Shown piece by piece: positions 37,149 through 49,000 of a stretch of DNA of 64,000 nucleotides. Position 1 is the first letter of the stretch. Each line of letters opens with the position of its first letter. Under the pieces are notes generated by a model, which saw only the letters and a program-made list of their open reading frames with translations, ran no database searches and was not told where the DNA came from. The stretch comes from Agelas oroides. Its lineage: Eukaryota; Porifera; Demospongiae; Agelasida; Agelasidae. The stretch covers positions 5,992,193 through 6,056,192 of the forward strand of contig OX422197.1 of assembly GCA_949130485.1 (NCBI GenBank), written 5' to 3'. The translations under genes and the position numbers were made by a program.

Positions 37149-40100
37149 ACTTGTAGGCTGACAAAGGCAGCTCAGCACTCATAGTTCAAAGTTCATCTTA
37201 AAAGCTTGTCTCGTTTCCGATTCCGACGGCATGGCATGGAATTAGACTATGTATAATTGACAATGCTTTCAAGGGTTGTTTTCTGTGCTTATGGTGATGA
37301 CAGCATCTAGTTTGCATGCATGTTGCCAATATCCCTTAGAAACTTATCACTAGGCGATTTTCGAATTTGGACGCGGTTTTTACGGAAATACGTATATTTC
37401 CGTGTTATCAACGTTGACTTTAACCCCTACTGTACGCTTGCCCACTGCATGCATAGCTCTACTATGCATGGTAGCTACCTACACACGCTTTGAATCGTAG
37501 CAGACCGCGCTTCGCGGAGAGATGAACAACTGGGTATGAAAAGTTACTAACTACTGGATCTCCAACATAGCAGTGCTGTCCTCAAGTGCCTGATCACCCC
37601 TCCTTGAATCTTATCTCAGTGATCAACGTGTTTCCAGTCATTCCCAGCTCTGTAGTCTTGACATCTGTACTAGAATTCTCACGTTGGTGATCTCTACTGT
37701 AAGTGTAAGTTGCAAATTCTCATAATAATTATGCTGGTAAATTCTGCAGTGTTGCTGTACTCAAAGCACTGTAGGAGAGGTACAAGTACTGTATCACTGG
37801 CATCAAACTTCAAGGGTGTAGGCAAGGGGGGGGGGGGGGGGGGGGGGGGGGGCTGTGGGGGCTGAAACCCCCCAAGATTTTAAACTCTCATCAGGCCAGA
37901 CCTACTTGATGGTTTGTTGCTCAAGCTAGCTTAATCACAAAGTTGACCCGGGTGGCCGGTAATAAAAAAAAGAAAAAAAAAGTCACTCTCTGAGAACTTG
38001 TCCTCTAACCATGACAAAAAGTTGCCAAAAGTTTCCTGCTGGGAACAGTTAATGATTCTGGACCCGAAAAGCACGGTGCAGCCTGAAACGACTTCCCACG
38101 CTGAGCCACAAACGAGCCATCTGTGACGAAGCCACGTGCACGTGTGCATTAAGTCTTAATTCAATCACGTGATCAAATTTTTTTTTTTTCGAAAATGGAA
38201 AAATTTTGACCTGCCGGGCTCGAGCAACAAAACATTAATTAGGTCTGGCCTTACGTGCAACAAACTCGATTCTAGAGGCTAAGCCCCCCCCCCACTTCTC
38301 AAAAGTTGAAATAATTTCTGCTACAGAAGCCACAGATTCTTCATTGAGAGCTTCTGCTTCTGTGGCTATGTATTCATTCCCCAACTCTTTCCCATTTGAT
38401 AACCTAGTATTGAGATAGTGATTTACCCTTGTAGTAAGTCGAATATTCAGTGTGAGCAAAGTTAAACATTCATACCAATTCTTTGCATCTGCCTGTATGT
38501 ACACATTTTCCTACAGTAGGTAAATGTCACTCACATGGAGCCCCTGATCTAGGGGAATCAGTGTTCCTAGGAGTGAGTGACTGGGGGGTCACTGACAAGG
38601 GGAGTCACGCACTCCTTTAAACTGAGCAATCAAATTTTCTGGTGGCAATGACATTTTCTACAAAAAAGTTTGCCTCGTTCCCAGGCCTCTCCTGTTTGTT
38701 CTTTGGTGTATTAACTGAATGCAAACTGAAGAACCAAAAACAGGGGAGACCTGGGAAAGTGGCTAAAATAGTTACACTTGGCGATAAAATTTCTAGGAAA
38801 TATTAACATTGCAATAATATTTTCAAGCGATCAACGTTACTGTAACAATGGATAACTAGAACATAGTCTATTTATCGCTATCAACAGGTGATCCCCAAAC
38901 AACAATCTTGATGTTAAGATTGATACATCCTGGGGTTTCATGACAGCAAACTGTCAACATTACTACTTGCCAGATTACTTTGCCTTCCTTCACAAATTTT
39001 GTTATGGTACATACCTATATATAAGTGCATGAGTCTTTAACTTGGTTGACTCATTGGTAATTTCCTAAAGGTAGATGCACGGAATATGGACATAGTACTA
39101 ATGAATGGTTTGGAAAAGCTGTGTCACGCTGATCGATATGAAAATTAATCTAAAAATATTATCTAAAGTGTAGGCAACTATGTAAAACTGATAAGATAAA
39201 ACTGAGCTGTGGATATTATAGATCCCACTTACCCCAACATGCAGCTCAACAGTCAGCTCACCAATGCTCACAAGTAATATTTCCCAACATTGAATACAGG
39301 CCATTGTACCTGAATGCAGCCCTTAGTATAGCTTGCTTACCTTATTCTCTTCCGAATTGGTGCTACACACCTGGACAGAGCTATAGCTTACTGTGTATCA
39401 GCCTATCTCAGCAAACTTGAAAATAGAGCAAGGTAACATCAAACTGTACTTCTCGCTTCAGTGCTGGTGAGATGTCTAGTAAGAATTGAATGCGCAAAAC
39501 ATTTGCATGTACTTGTATCTACTAAAAGTAGTATCATTTAAGTTTGATGCCAGTGATGGAATACTGTGCCCCTCCTACAGTGCTCTGAGTATGAACAACA
39601 CTGCAGAATTTACTAGCATAATAATCATGAAATTTTGCAACTTATAGTAAGTCTTGCAGTAGTGTTCTCTAATGAATTTGCAGTTGCCAAGACTACAGTG
39701 TGGTCATGAGTGGAAAACTGTTGATTGAGACGAGGAAGAGTGATTAATAAACAGGCACTGGAGGACGGTGCTGCTGTGTTAACAGATCCAGCAGGGAGCA
39801 TGCAACAGTTGTTCACCCTACCAGGTACCATGCATCTGATACTGTTCAAAGCACGCAGAGGTACCCTTCCTTTCTGTCCAAGTCACAGTAGCTTGCGTGT
39901 GTGTCCTTGTGTGTGTAGTGTATATATAGTGTAAGTGTACCTATATCTTGCATGAGCAAAAGAAGATATTTCCATGTGACCAGAGAATCAGAGAAGTAAG
40001 GCATTCACTTTTTACACCACCAGCCCTATCAACTGGGGTATGGGAAGAGCTGCCACATCTTCTGTAAGAGACTTGCTGCAATGTTGAGTGCCATACAGCA

Positions 40101-40858
40101 AAATGGTGATGGGGTGGATATGTTGCCACTTGAGCTGTGCCTGCTAAGAGCCTCTATATTACGTCTATCAGGGAGTTAGATCTTCTGCAAACATGACTGG
40201 AAATGCAGCTCTGTGTGAGTCCATTGATCTCCAGTCAGAACATCCAAGCCGGCATGAATGCTGCAACTTTTTATAAACATTCTAGATATATATATACACT
40301 CAAAGTGTTTCATCCTATTATACTTATACTTGACTTTAAATTTCTTGATTACTTCAGCCACTGAAACGTTTATTTTACAAATTTTTTGGTATAACTATGC
40401 AGTTACCATCATCAAAAATAATAGTTATTAATAAATGTTTCATTGGCTAGAGTAATCAAAAAAAATTACAATCATGAGCCATCCTAGCCACACAGGACCT
40501 TTTTTCATATACCTCTACTTATTTGCAACAGGTTGCTGTACGTAAGTCAGCTTCGTTCCCAGGCTCGCCTACCTTTTCCAGTTACAAAAGATCTGCAGTG
40601 GCTCAGGGGTTAAAGTCAAGCCTGATAACACGGAAGTATACGTATTTCCGTAAAAACCGCGTCCAAATTCGAAAATCGCTATCACTAGCCTTGAATCCAG
40701 GCTTTCCGTTCCGGATTTTGTCTTGCATTTTGTATGATACAACATTTGTGGAACCGAAAACTGAGGCTAGGCAAACCAGTACACAGACAATAAAAGAGAA
40801 AGGTACAAGCCATATAAACGTCCATGAGGGGGACAGACAGACAGGACTTTACTCCCAG
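37149..40858. other. Spacer between the two paralogues, repeat-rich
   Basis: No gene recognised. It contains one copy of a 60-bp sequence at about 37352-37411 and its inverted copy at about 40621-40681, a poly-G run at 37826-37852, a degraded inverted-repeat element at about 37895-38255, and a palindromic TAGCCTCGTTCCC-family copy at about 38670-38757. An 89-codon minus-strand frame (38504-38235) has no recognisable domain and probably belongs to a transposon remnant. Confidence 0.5.
37826..37852. repeat. Poly-G run
   Basis: About 27 consecutive G; a likely source of length error and a potential G-quadruplex. It lies just left of a degraded inverted-repeat element. Confidence 0.85.
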
Positions 40859-42277
40859 TCACCAGTCCTCAATGGGAGGTGCACAGAGCACATGTATACA
40901 CTGTGACCTGTGATCTGGATGAAACATCTTGTAAAGGTTCAAGGCCTGCTCCTGAAACTGGCCTCCACCAATCCCAATTATACACTTTGACTTGGAAGCT
41001 ATTGTCCTCTGAAGGTTTGCAATGTATGCCACTTCGCTATTAGATGTATAGAGTTCAAAACTCTTCTCCCATTCCTGGAAGCTCCAATCTTCTTCATACA
41101 CAGCTTCAAACACCTGTTTACCATACTGCAGCATATTTGCAGTGGTAGTCCCTCGACTGCCAAACTTTCCAATGTCCATTGCTATAAAGTAATTATTCTC
41201 CATGTGATGCACTGAAGATAAATTGGTGAGTAGGTCCACTAGCTGTCGTGTGCACTTACCAATGTCATAATGCTGTAACAGTAGTTTTTCAAATCTGACT
41301 AGGATGCCAACGTAGGGATGATTGTGCAACATAGTAGCAATGTAGTACTTTGCGTCCTCCATTATCCTGGTGCTTGGGAGGATGGTAATGTTCGGATCAT
41401 GGTGAACTATTCCACACCCAGACAAAACTGGGAGTCGATACACTCCAAAGAATCCTCGAAATTCATTCAGTAGAATGGTAACTTTACCAGGCTTGTACTT
41501 CCCAAGTAGATTTTCCATGAAGCTATCAGATGTAACTGTTCCTCCATAATCTATAAAGTTTGCACATGATTTCTGCACCAATTTAAAACCATGTTTTGCA
41601 AGGAAGCGCAAACTTGTGTTAAATTTGTGGTAACATTCCTGAGGGCAGCCTGTTCTAAAGTTGAAACCAGGTGAAGGTGCACGTATGTGAGGAGGATGCC
41701 CCTGTGGCTTACGATATTTGATACATACAACAACCACCTTTTTTGGTGCACTCTGTAAAAACGTTTTCCACGTTGCCATGCGAGGATATCCTACTTCTGT
41801 CATCTGTGAATTCCAGAGATCCACATCAAAAATGTCTCCAAATGTTAAAGGCTGATCACCATTAACTAAACTATCAAAAGGCATGCCAAGTAAGGATCTG
41901 ATGAAAAACGGTTCAACTGTTTGTAATCCATAACCCCCTCCGAAGCACTGAAGTTGCAAGAGGCTACGTAAAGCCATGCTCTGTTGCTCATAGTAACGGG
42001 TTGCAACAATGTACCCCAGTGCTTCGTCTGTCTTGTTCAGAAAATGACCGGAATCTGTGTGCTCTATACCTCTCGCAAACTTGTCACAGTACGCCTTATA
42101 ACGTGAACACAAACTCTCGTTGAAGGGACTTGTGTAAACAACTGCTGTCTCCTTGGAGTGCATAAACAGGAGCAGCAAGATCGCAGTGAGCAGACCGAGG
42201 ATCACGCATGACTTCACCTTCAACCACCTCGCACTTCTCACGAGGCATTTCACCACCACCCGCCACATCTTGTGCAT
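40859..42277 (-). CDS. Type II membrane protein, glycosyltransferase-like, paralogue 2
   Basis: Intronless, 472 residues, ATG at 42275-42277. A basic tail (VKCLVRSARWLKVK) precedes one anchor (SCVILGLLTAILLLLFM), then a lumenal domain with N-glycosylation sequons (for example NES and NKT near the anchor). It aligns along its whole length with the gene at 35745-37148. Shared blocks: YYEQQSMALRSLLQLQC, SFMENLLG, LLNEFRGFFGVYRLPVLS, MDIGKFGSRG, SFQEWEKSFEL, ANLQRTIASKSKC, IGIGGGQFQEQALNLY. About half the residues look identical in the blocks I compared. Cysteine positions are conserved, including the C-terminal CIHVLC. Tandem duplication is the simplest origin. The function is unknown to me; a lumenal transferase is the best inference. 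Confidence 0.8.
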   Translation of the reverse strand: MHKMWRVVVKCLVRSARWLKVKSCVILGLLTAILLLLFMHSKETAVVYTSPFNESLCSRYKAYCDKFARGIEHTDSGHFLNKTDEALGYIVATRYYEQQSMALRSLLQLQCFGGGYGLQTVEPFFIRSLLGMPFDSLVNGDQPLTFGDIFDVDLWNSQMTEVGYPRMATWKTFLQSAPKKVVVVCIKYRKPQGHPPHIRAPSPGFNFRTGCPQECYHKFNTSLRFLAKHGFKLVQKSCANFIDYGGTVTSDSFMENLLGKYKPGKVTILLNEFRGFFGVYRLPVLSGCGIVHHDPNITILPSTRIMEDAKYYIATMLHNHPYVGILVRFEKLLLQHYDIGKCTRQLVDLLTNLSSVHHMENNYFIAMDIGKFGSRGTTTANMLQYGKQVFEAVYEEDWSFQEWEKSFELYTSNSEVAYIANLQRTIASKSKCIIGIGGGQFQEQALNLYKMFHPDHRSQCIHVLCAPPIEDW

Positions 42278-43019
42278 TGACTGACAAAAACTTTTAATAA
42301 CTGTAGCAAACGCCCATCAACTACCATTTCCCGGCTCCACCCTTACCTCCTGTATCCCTCTCCTCCTATAGCAGCAAATTGTTCCACTGGTACATGCAGC
42401 ATGCGAGAGAAATTACATGATTGTGTGACAGATCAAGGTCATCTCAATGTCAAGGACATCAGATTCTCCATTTCCTGTTTGGAAATGTTTACATGCACTT
42501 GCAGATCAAGGTGCTGGAGTTGACACTTGCAAAGAAAAGCAGAAACACCTGTGAAGTCTCTCTTGTGATGCACCTTTTTTGTGTTGTTTGTTTTATATTC
42601 AATATATTGTCATCATTTTTTTTAGCAGTCTGAGCAGGATTTTGTCTTCTTGTTAGGCTCTTCCCTAACTTCATGTGAAAAGCTATGGAGGAGCCTGAGA
42701 ATGAATGCTAAGCAGAGACAAGATAAAGACAACATGTTCCTTTATCCTAATTCTCAAGCCTTTACCTAGTCTCAGAACCAGCCCATGGTACCAGACTATC
42801 ACAAACTGAGGAGGAACCCTATTACCCTCCTCCTCCACGTGCAAGGGTCTGGTTCCGAGACTAGCCTTTACCACCGTCCAGTGTTACAGTATCAAACACT
42901 GGATGGTGGCAGAGACTTTGAGGTTACCGGAGTCAATATATACCTGCAGGAATGCAGAGGTCTGAGAATGAGACTAATGTTTTACTACGTGTACAGTCAT
43001 TATTATTTCTCCGGTGTGG
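42278..43019. other. Short spacer between paralogue 2 and the ABHD16 3' end
   Basis: About 740 bp holding the promoter of paralogue 2 and the ABHD16 3' UTR. An inverted-repeat element runs from about 42766 (tagtctcagaacc) to 42866 (ggttccgagacta). No gene was seen. Confidence 0.5.
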
Positions 43020-46000
43020 CTAGAGATTTCCAGTTGCTGGTACTATTAAAAAATCTCGTGGTAGTGCAACACAGTGTGTGGCCTCAAAGTTCAGCATGTA
43101 CTGCCCAGCCTGGGTGAGGGGAGGGAGAAGGGAAGAGGAGAGAGGGAGAAGGAGAAGAGATGGAGGAGAAAGGAAGGAGAGAAGAGGGAAGAGGGTGAAG
43201 GATAAAAGAAGGGGGGAATAGGAAGGAGGGATGAAGGAAGAGTGAAAAGGAGAGATGGAGAGAAGAAGGAGAAAGGGAAAAGGAAGGATGAAATAGGGAA
43301 GAAGAAAGAGAGAGGGAAGAGGGGTAGAGTGGAAGAGAAAAAGGAGAGGAACGAGCAGTAAAGAAAGTAAAGAGGAGGAGAGTGGAGGAGAGGAGAGGGA
43401 GAGGAGAGGGAGAGGAAAGAGGTGGGGAAATGGGAAGGAGAGAAGAGAAGGGGGAAGGGAGGGATTGTAAAATAAAATGAGTGAACCCTAACAAAATATG
43501 AAATCAAGGGACACGAATCGTCTGCATGTGTCTATGTTGCTCACCAAGAACAGAAGCATTTCCGTCTTTTCTGGCTGCACCATTTCATCTCCTTTAGGGA
43601 AGAAAGTGGTCTAAATCTGAACAACAATGGTAAGGGAGCCATAAACTACTAAACTTGCTGCATATTTATGAAATTATGATGATATTTGATCCGTGGTCCC
43701 ATGATCTTGGGGGAATTAGGCTAGAATGACCTGGGAATGAGGATGGAAAGTAGGCTAGAATGACCTGGGAATGAGGGTGAAAAGTAGGCTAGAATGACCT
43801 GGGAATGAGGGTGAAAAGTAGGCTAGAATGACCTGGGAATGAGGGTGGAAAGTAGGCTAGAATGACCTGGGAATAAGGGTGAAAATGAGGCTAGAATGAC
43901 CAGGGAATGAGGGTGAAAATGAGGCTAGAATGACCTGGGAATGAGGGTGAAAATGAGGCTAGAATGACCAGGGTGGAAAGTAGGCTAGAATGACCTGGGA
44001 ATGAGGGTGAAAAGTAGGCTAGAATGACCTGGGAATGAGGGTGAAAAGTAGGCTAGAATGATCTGGGAATGAGGGTGAAAATGAGGCTAGAATGACCAGG
44101 GTGGAAAGTAGGCTAGAATGACCTGGGGATGAGGGTGAAAAGTAGGCTAGAATGACCTGGGAATGAGAGTGAAAAGTAGGCTAGAATGGCCTAGGAATGA
44201 GGGTGGAAAGTAGGCTGGAATGACCTGGGAATGAGGGTGAAAATGAGGCTAGAATGAGAGTGAAAATGAGTTAGGATGGTCTTGTAGGATGTCCTGAAAA
44301 TCAGTTAAGAGTGAGGGTGGGGTAATACCGATTGTCCATGGATAGGAGTGCCCGTACTCAGCCATATAGGACTGGAGCTTTGCCTGACAGAGAGCGTGGT
44401 TAATACCAATGCTGGAAACCAGTAGGCCTGCACACAGAAGATGTATACCATGTCATTATACACAAAATGCGACTATATCTACAGCCCACATAATTATATA
44501 GCAGGATTGTTCACAGGACAAAATTTTGTAATAAACAATGTATAGCATTTGTGGGGTAATAGATGTTGTGTTTTATGCTTTCACAGGCTACAGGTAGCAT
44601 GGAGCTCACTCAGACGTGTCCCATGTCAATGTGCAGTAATGTGTAGTCATATCAAGTGTATGCACTTCATATTGTGAAGCTCATGCACTTGAAGAAACCA
44701 GTGAAACGTTTGTTTATCCTCATTGTAGTGCAGGGAATCACATTATGAAGCCACTCAAGTATGTTACCACAACACTTAGTGCTTGCGCTTCTGTGTGATG
44801 CTGTACCTGCCACCCTACTAATGTAACGGTAGTCTCGTGCCCATACCCCACCCGCAAGGAGAGGGTCTGGTGACATCCGGCTGATTCCTCGGGCTTCATT
44901 AAAAATTCATAGCTTATGTAAGGAAGTGAGAACTCATGGACTTGAGAACTTAACTGTTATTAGTTGTCTATCATTCTTTATTGTATTCTGCTTATTATGC
45001 ACGCATGCATATTAGTTGAGATGACGTCATGATGGAACAGAGATAAATGGTTGGCACATGTGAATACCAAAAGAAGAACTTTACAGTGGAGGTCCTGCCG
45101 AGACTCTATTGCCATCGGGACCCGTAGTCGTCGCTAACGGTCGAGTGAACCAGTAACTACAAGGAGAAGGTTTCCTTTTCACGGACGGTTGTGCTAGTAG
45201 GAAGGAACCTCCACGTGGTGGCACGTGTAGACGTCCACTTGTATCAAGGCCACTCTGCGTGTGATTGTGCTTTGCTGTTGCTGTCACGATGTTCGATGAA
45301 GATGGTACTTCACCACCGAAGGAGTTAGCCGTCGACCTACCCCAAGGGTTCTCGCTGGACAGACCCGTATCTCTGAGCTCGAGAAGACTGACTGCCCCCG
45401 TGGTGAGGACCATAGCGATGGCCCTGGATCTACCTGCCACTGGGTCTAAAGAGGAGACTCTGCAGATAGTCGAGGGGAATCTGGCGGACCAGGGACATGA
45501 AGCCCTGAACGTGCAAGTGGCGATCCAGGCCACAGAAGACCCCCAGAGACTGATGCTGCAACTAATGGATGCAGAAGGAGCCTTCCTCGAGATGATCCTA
45601 CTCACGGCAGCTGCGGGTGCACCTGTAGAGAGTGGAGGTGAAGGCAGAGCTGGAGCTGACGAACCGAGTGACACTGGAGGCGAGAAAGAAGGGGAGGGGC
45701 CTACGGTGGAAGAGGTTCTGGAGCAGAATAGACAGCTTGCAGAGGAGGTGAGCACAATGAGAGCTAAGATAGAATCGATTTCAGCACGTATGAAAGATCT
45801 TTGGAAAGCAAATTGCTCGCTAACCAGAGAATTTGAGGAAGTAGTTCAAACAAAAGATGATGAAATAGCAGAACTGAAGCGACAGTTAGCTGCTGCATGT
45901 GTAATTGCCCCAACTAGGACACTAAAGGCAACCGCCCCCGAGTTTGTACCTGATACGCCTGTGAGTGGGCGTGAGAGCATCAGTGACTCAGCGGAGAGTC

Positions 46001-49000
46001 CAGGCAGAATAGTCAAGTCACGAATGGAGGGAACTGTCGGTGCTTCCATGAGTGTCAGGCGGGGCAAGGCACCACCTGTGGACCCGTTCTCTGGTGAGGA
46101 TGAGGGTATCCGACTAGATGACTGGCTACCTGCCCTCGCACGTGCCTCCACCTGGAATGGGTGGTCTGAGGAGGACCAGTTACTCCAATTAGCTGGCCAC
46201 CTAAGAGGGCGTGCCCTACAGGAGTGGGAGCTGATTCCCCACACAGATAAGGGTACTTACGAATCAGCTGTAGGAGCCCTGAGAGAGAGACTGGACCCTG
46301 GAGGAAGGATGTTAGCCATACAAGACTTCCGGCATGCCTCCCAGAGGGACGATGAGACTGTCTCAGACTTTATCCGGAGGATAGAGAGGCATTATAGAGT
46401 AGCATATGGGAGAGATGGCCTAGGTGCAGAAACTAGGAATGCGCTCTTACACAGCCAGCTTCAAGAGGGGCTAAAGCTGGAACTGATGAAGGCATCTTCA
46501 GTGTCAGGTGCTGGGACTTACCAGGCCTTGTGTTTAGCAGCCAAAAATGAGGAAAGGCGATTGGCAGAGCTGAGGAAGCGACACCTCTACAGGAAGTCTC
46601 TCCCTGGGCACTCACAGACCACTGTTGCCCCGAGCCAGAGCCATAAGAGAGGCCAAGGCGAGAGAAGGCCCCCTCCTAAGGACAGAGGGAGTGGGAAGTC
46701 CAGTCTGAGATGCTACAACTGTAATGAGGTTGGCCACCTTTCAAAAGACTGTAAGAAACCCCGTACCGAGAGTAAGGGTAGATCGGAAGCTAAGCCACCT
46801 AGCAACACTAGAAACTCAAGCACTGTTAACACTAGGCAGGTTGCAACTACCAAACCAGCCGAGGATCCACTGGATTTCCTCCTATCCGGAAGTGATGACG
46901 AAGCAGTGAAGAAGGTGGAGCTTCGAGATAAGGGGAGTGTCCCCAAATGTGTTTCTGTGCTAATCCAGGGTGTGGCAGCAACCGGACTTATTGATAGTGG
47001 TGCAGACATCACCATAATGGGCGGTGAGCTATTTAAGAGAGTAGCTGTGGCTGCTAAGCTCAAGAAAAGAGACCTGCATAAGTCAGATAAGACGCCTAAG
47101 ACCTATGACCAGAGGACGTTCACACTGGACGGACGCATGATGCTCACAATTGAGTTTGATGAGAAGTGTCTCACCACGCCCGTCTACCTAAAGATGGATT
47201 CGCCTGATGACCTTCTACTGTCGGAGGGTGTCTGCAGGCAATTGGGGATAATTCAATATCATTCAGAAGTCAGACCAGTGAGAGAATCCCAGAAGCTGGA
47301 GCCTAGCAAACCAGCCAGCTCTGGTACCGTACCTCTCGTGAAGGTTAGTCTGGTCCGAAGTGTGCATCTCCTCCCACATCAGAGTATAGTAGCGCAGGTC
47401 CATTGTGCACAGGAGAACGTGAGCTGCCTGGTTGAGCAATCAGAGGCCTTCAGTCAGGAGACAGGGATACACCTGGAGCCTACCCTCGTAGAATCTGACA
47501 GAGGAGGCATTGCCAGTATAGTGTTGTCGAACACAAATGGTTATTCTTGCCATGCAGATGCTGGAGAGATAGTAGGAGTCTCTCACTCTGTCTCTGTTGT
47601 TGAACCCGGAGAAGAGGGGACAGACGGATCTGACTGGCCGGTATGTCAGCCTGCTAGTATTCTGTCGGTGATGTCTCAGTCAGAGCGCCTCAGTTTGTTG
47701 AGAGAAACTGTGGGTAAGCCTGATCTCTTGAATACGGAGCAGTCAAGGAAGCTGCACATGCTCCTCAAGGACTACCACTCTGCTTTTAGCCTCGAAGAGG
47801 GTGAACGAGGAGAAACTGACTTGGTTGAGATGGAGATATGCACGGGAGATGCATCACCAAGACGAGTTGCAGCAAGGAGAATGCCCCTGGCAGTGAGGCA
47901 GGAGGTATCAAGACAACTGCAGAAGATGCAGGATGAGGGGATTATTCAGCCATCAAACAGTCCATGGGCTAGTCCCATTGTGATGGTGAGGAAGAGAGAT
48001 GGATCCCATCGTTTCTGTGTTGACTATCGGGAGCTAAACAGTGTGACGAAGCTCGACACTTACCCTCTCCCCAGGGTCGATGACCTGTTGGACCAGCTTG
48101 GAGAGTCCCGGTTCTTCAGTACCCTAGACCTAGCCAGTGGATATTGGCAGATACGTGTGGCCCCAGGATCAAGAGAGAAGACCGCTTTTGTGGTCCCCAA
48201 TGGGTTTTATGAGTTCAGAGTGATGCCGTTTGGCCTCTCAAATGCACCAGCGGTGTTCCAGCGGCTTATGCAGCGGGTTCTGATGGGACTGAATCCTCAA
48301 GGAGGGCAAGCGTTCGTTTCAGTCTACATAGACGACATCTTAGTCTATTCACGAACACTAGAGGAACATCTCACTCATCTGCGCCTGGTGCTGGAGAGAA
48401 TTCAGAAGGCAGGGTTGAAGTTAAAGCTAGCCAAATGTGCATTCATTCGCAAGGAAGTCGAATATTTAGGGCACATACTCACCCCAGAGGGTTTGAAAAC
48501 CAACCCCAGGATTGTAACCTCAGTGATGGAATTTCCAACTCCAACTGACGTCAAAGAAGTTAGGCAATTCCTGGGCCTATGCTCATATTATCGACGTTTC
48601 ATTCACCGCTTTGCAGCACTATCTCAGCCGCTCAACATGCTCACAAGGAAGAATGCAACCTTCTCTTGGGGTGAGGATTGCCAGAAGTCATTCTCAACAC
48701 TCAAACAGTGTCTAGCTTCGGCTCCTGTCCTGGCTTATCCTACCCTAGACAAAGCTTTTGTGGTGGAAGCTGATGCCAGCATCTCCGGCCTTGGAGCAGT
48801 TTTGTCTCAGTTTCAACAAGATGGGTATGGCCACCCAGTTGCCTACGCCAGTCGATCGCTAACTGCAGCTGAGAGGAACTATGGGATAACTGAGTTGGAG
48901 ACCCTGGCTGTGGTGTGGGCCCTGACTCATTTTCACAGTTACTTGTACGGCCAGGAGGTGACAGTATTTACTGATCACTCTGCAGTGAAGAGCATACTTA

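Noticed and set aside
38235-38504. 89-codon minus-strand frame as a gene
   Set aside because: No start context, no recognisable domain and location next to a degraded inverted-repeat element; a transposon remnant is more likely.
43690-44270. CRISPR-like array
   Set aside because: 34-bp units follow each other directly with graded variants, typical of a minisatellite.
45081-45755. 224-codon minus-strand frame
   Set aside because: It lies opposite gag, has no recognisable domain and is a shadow of the polyprotein codon pattern.
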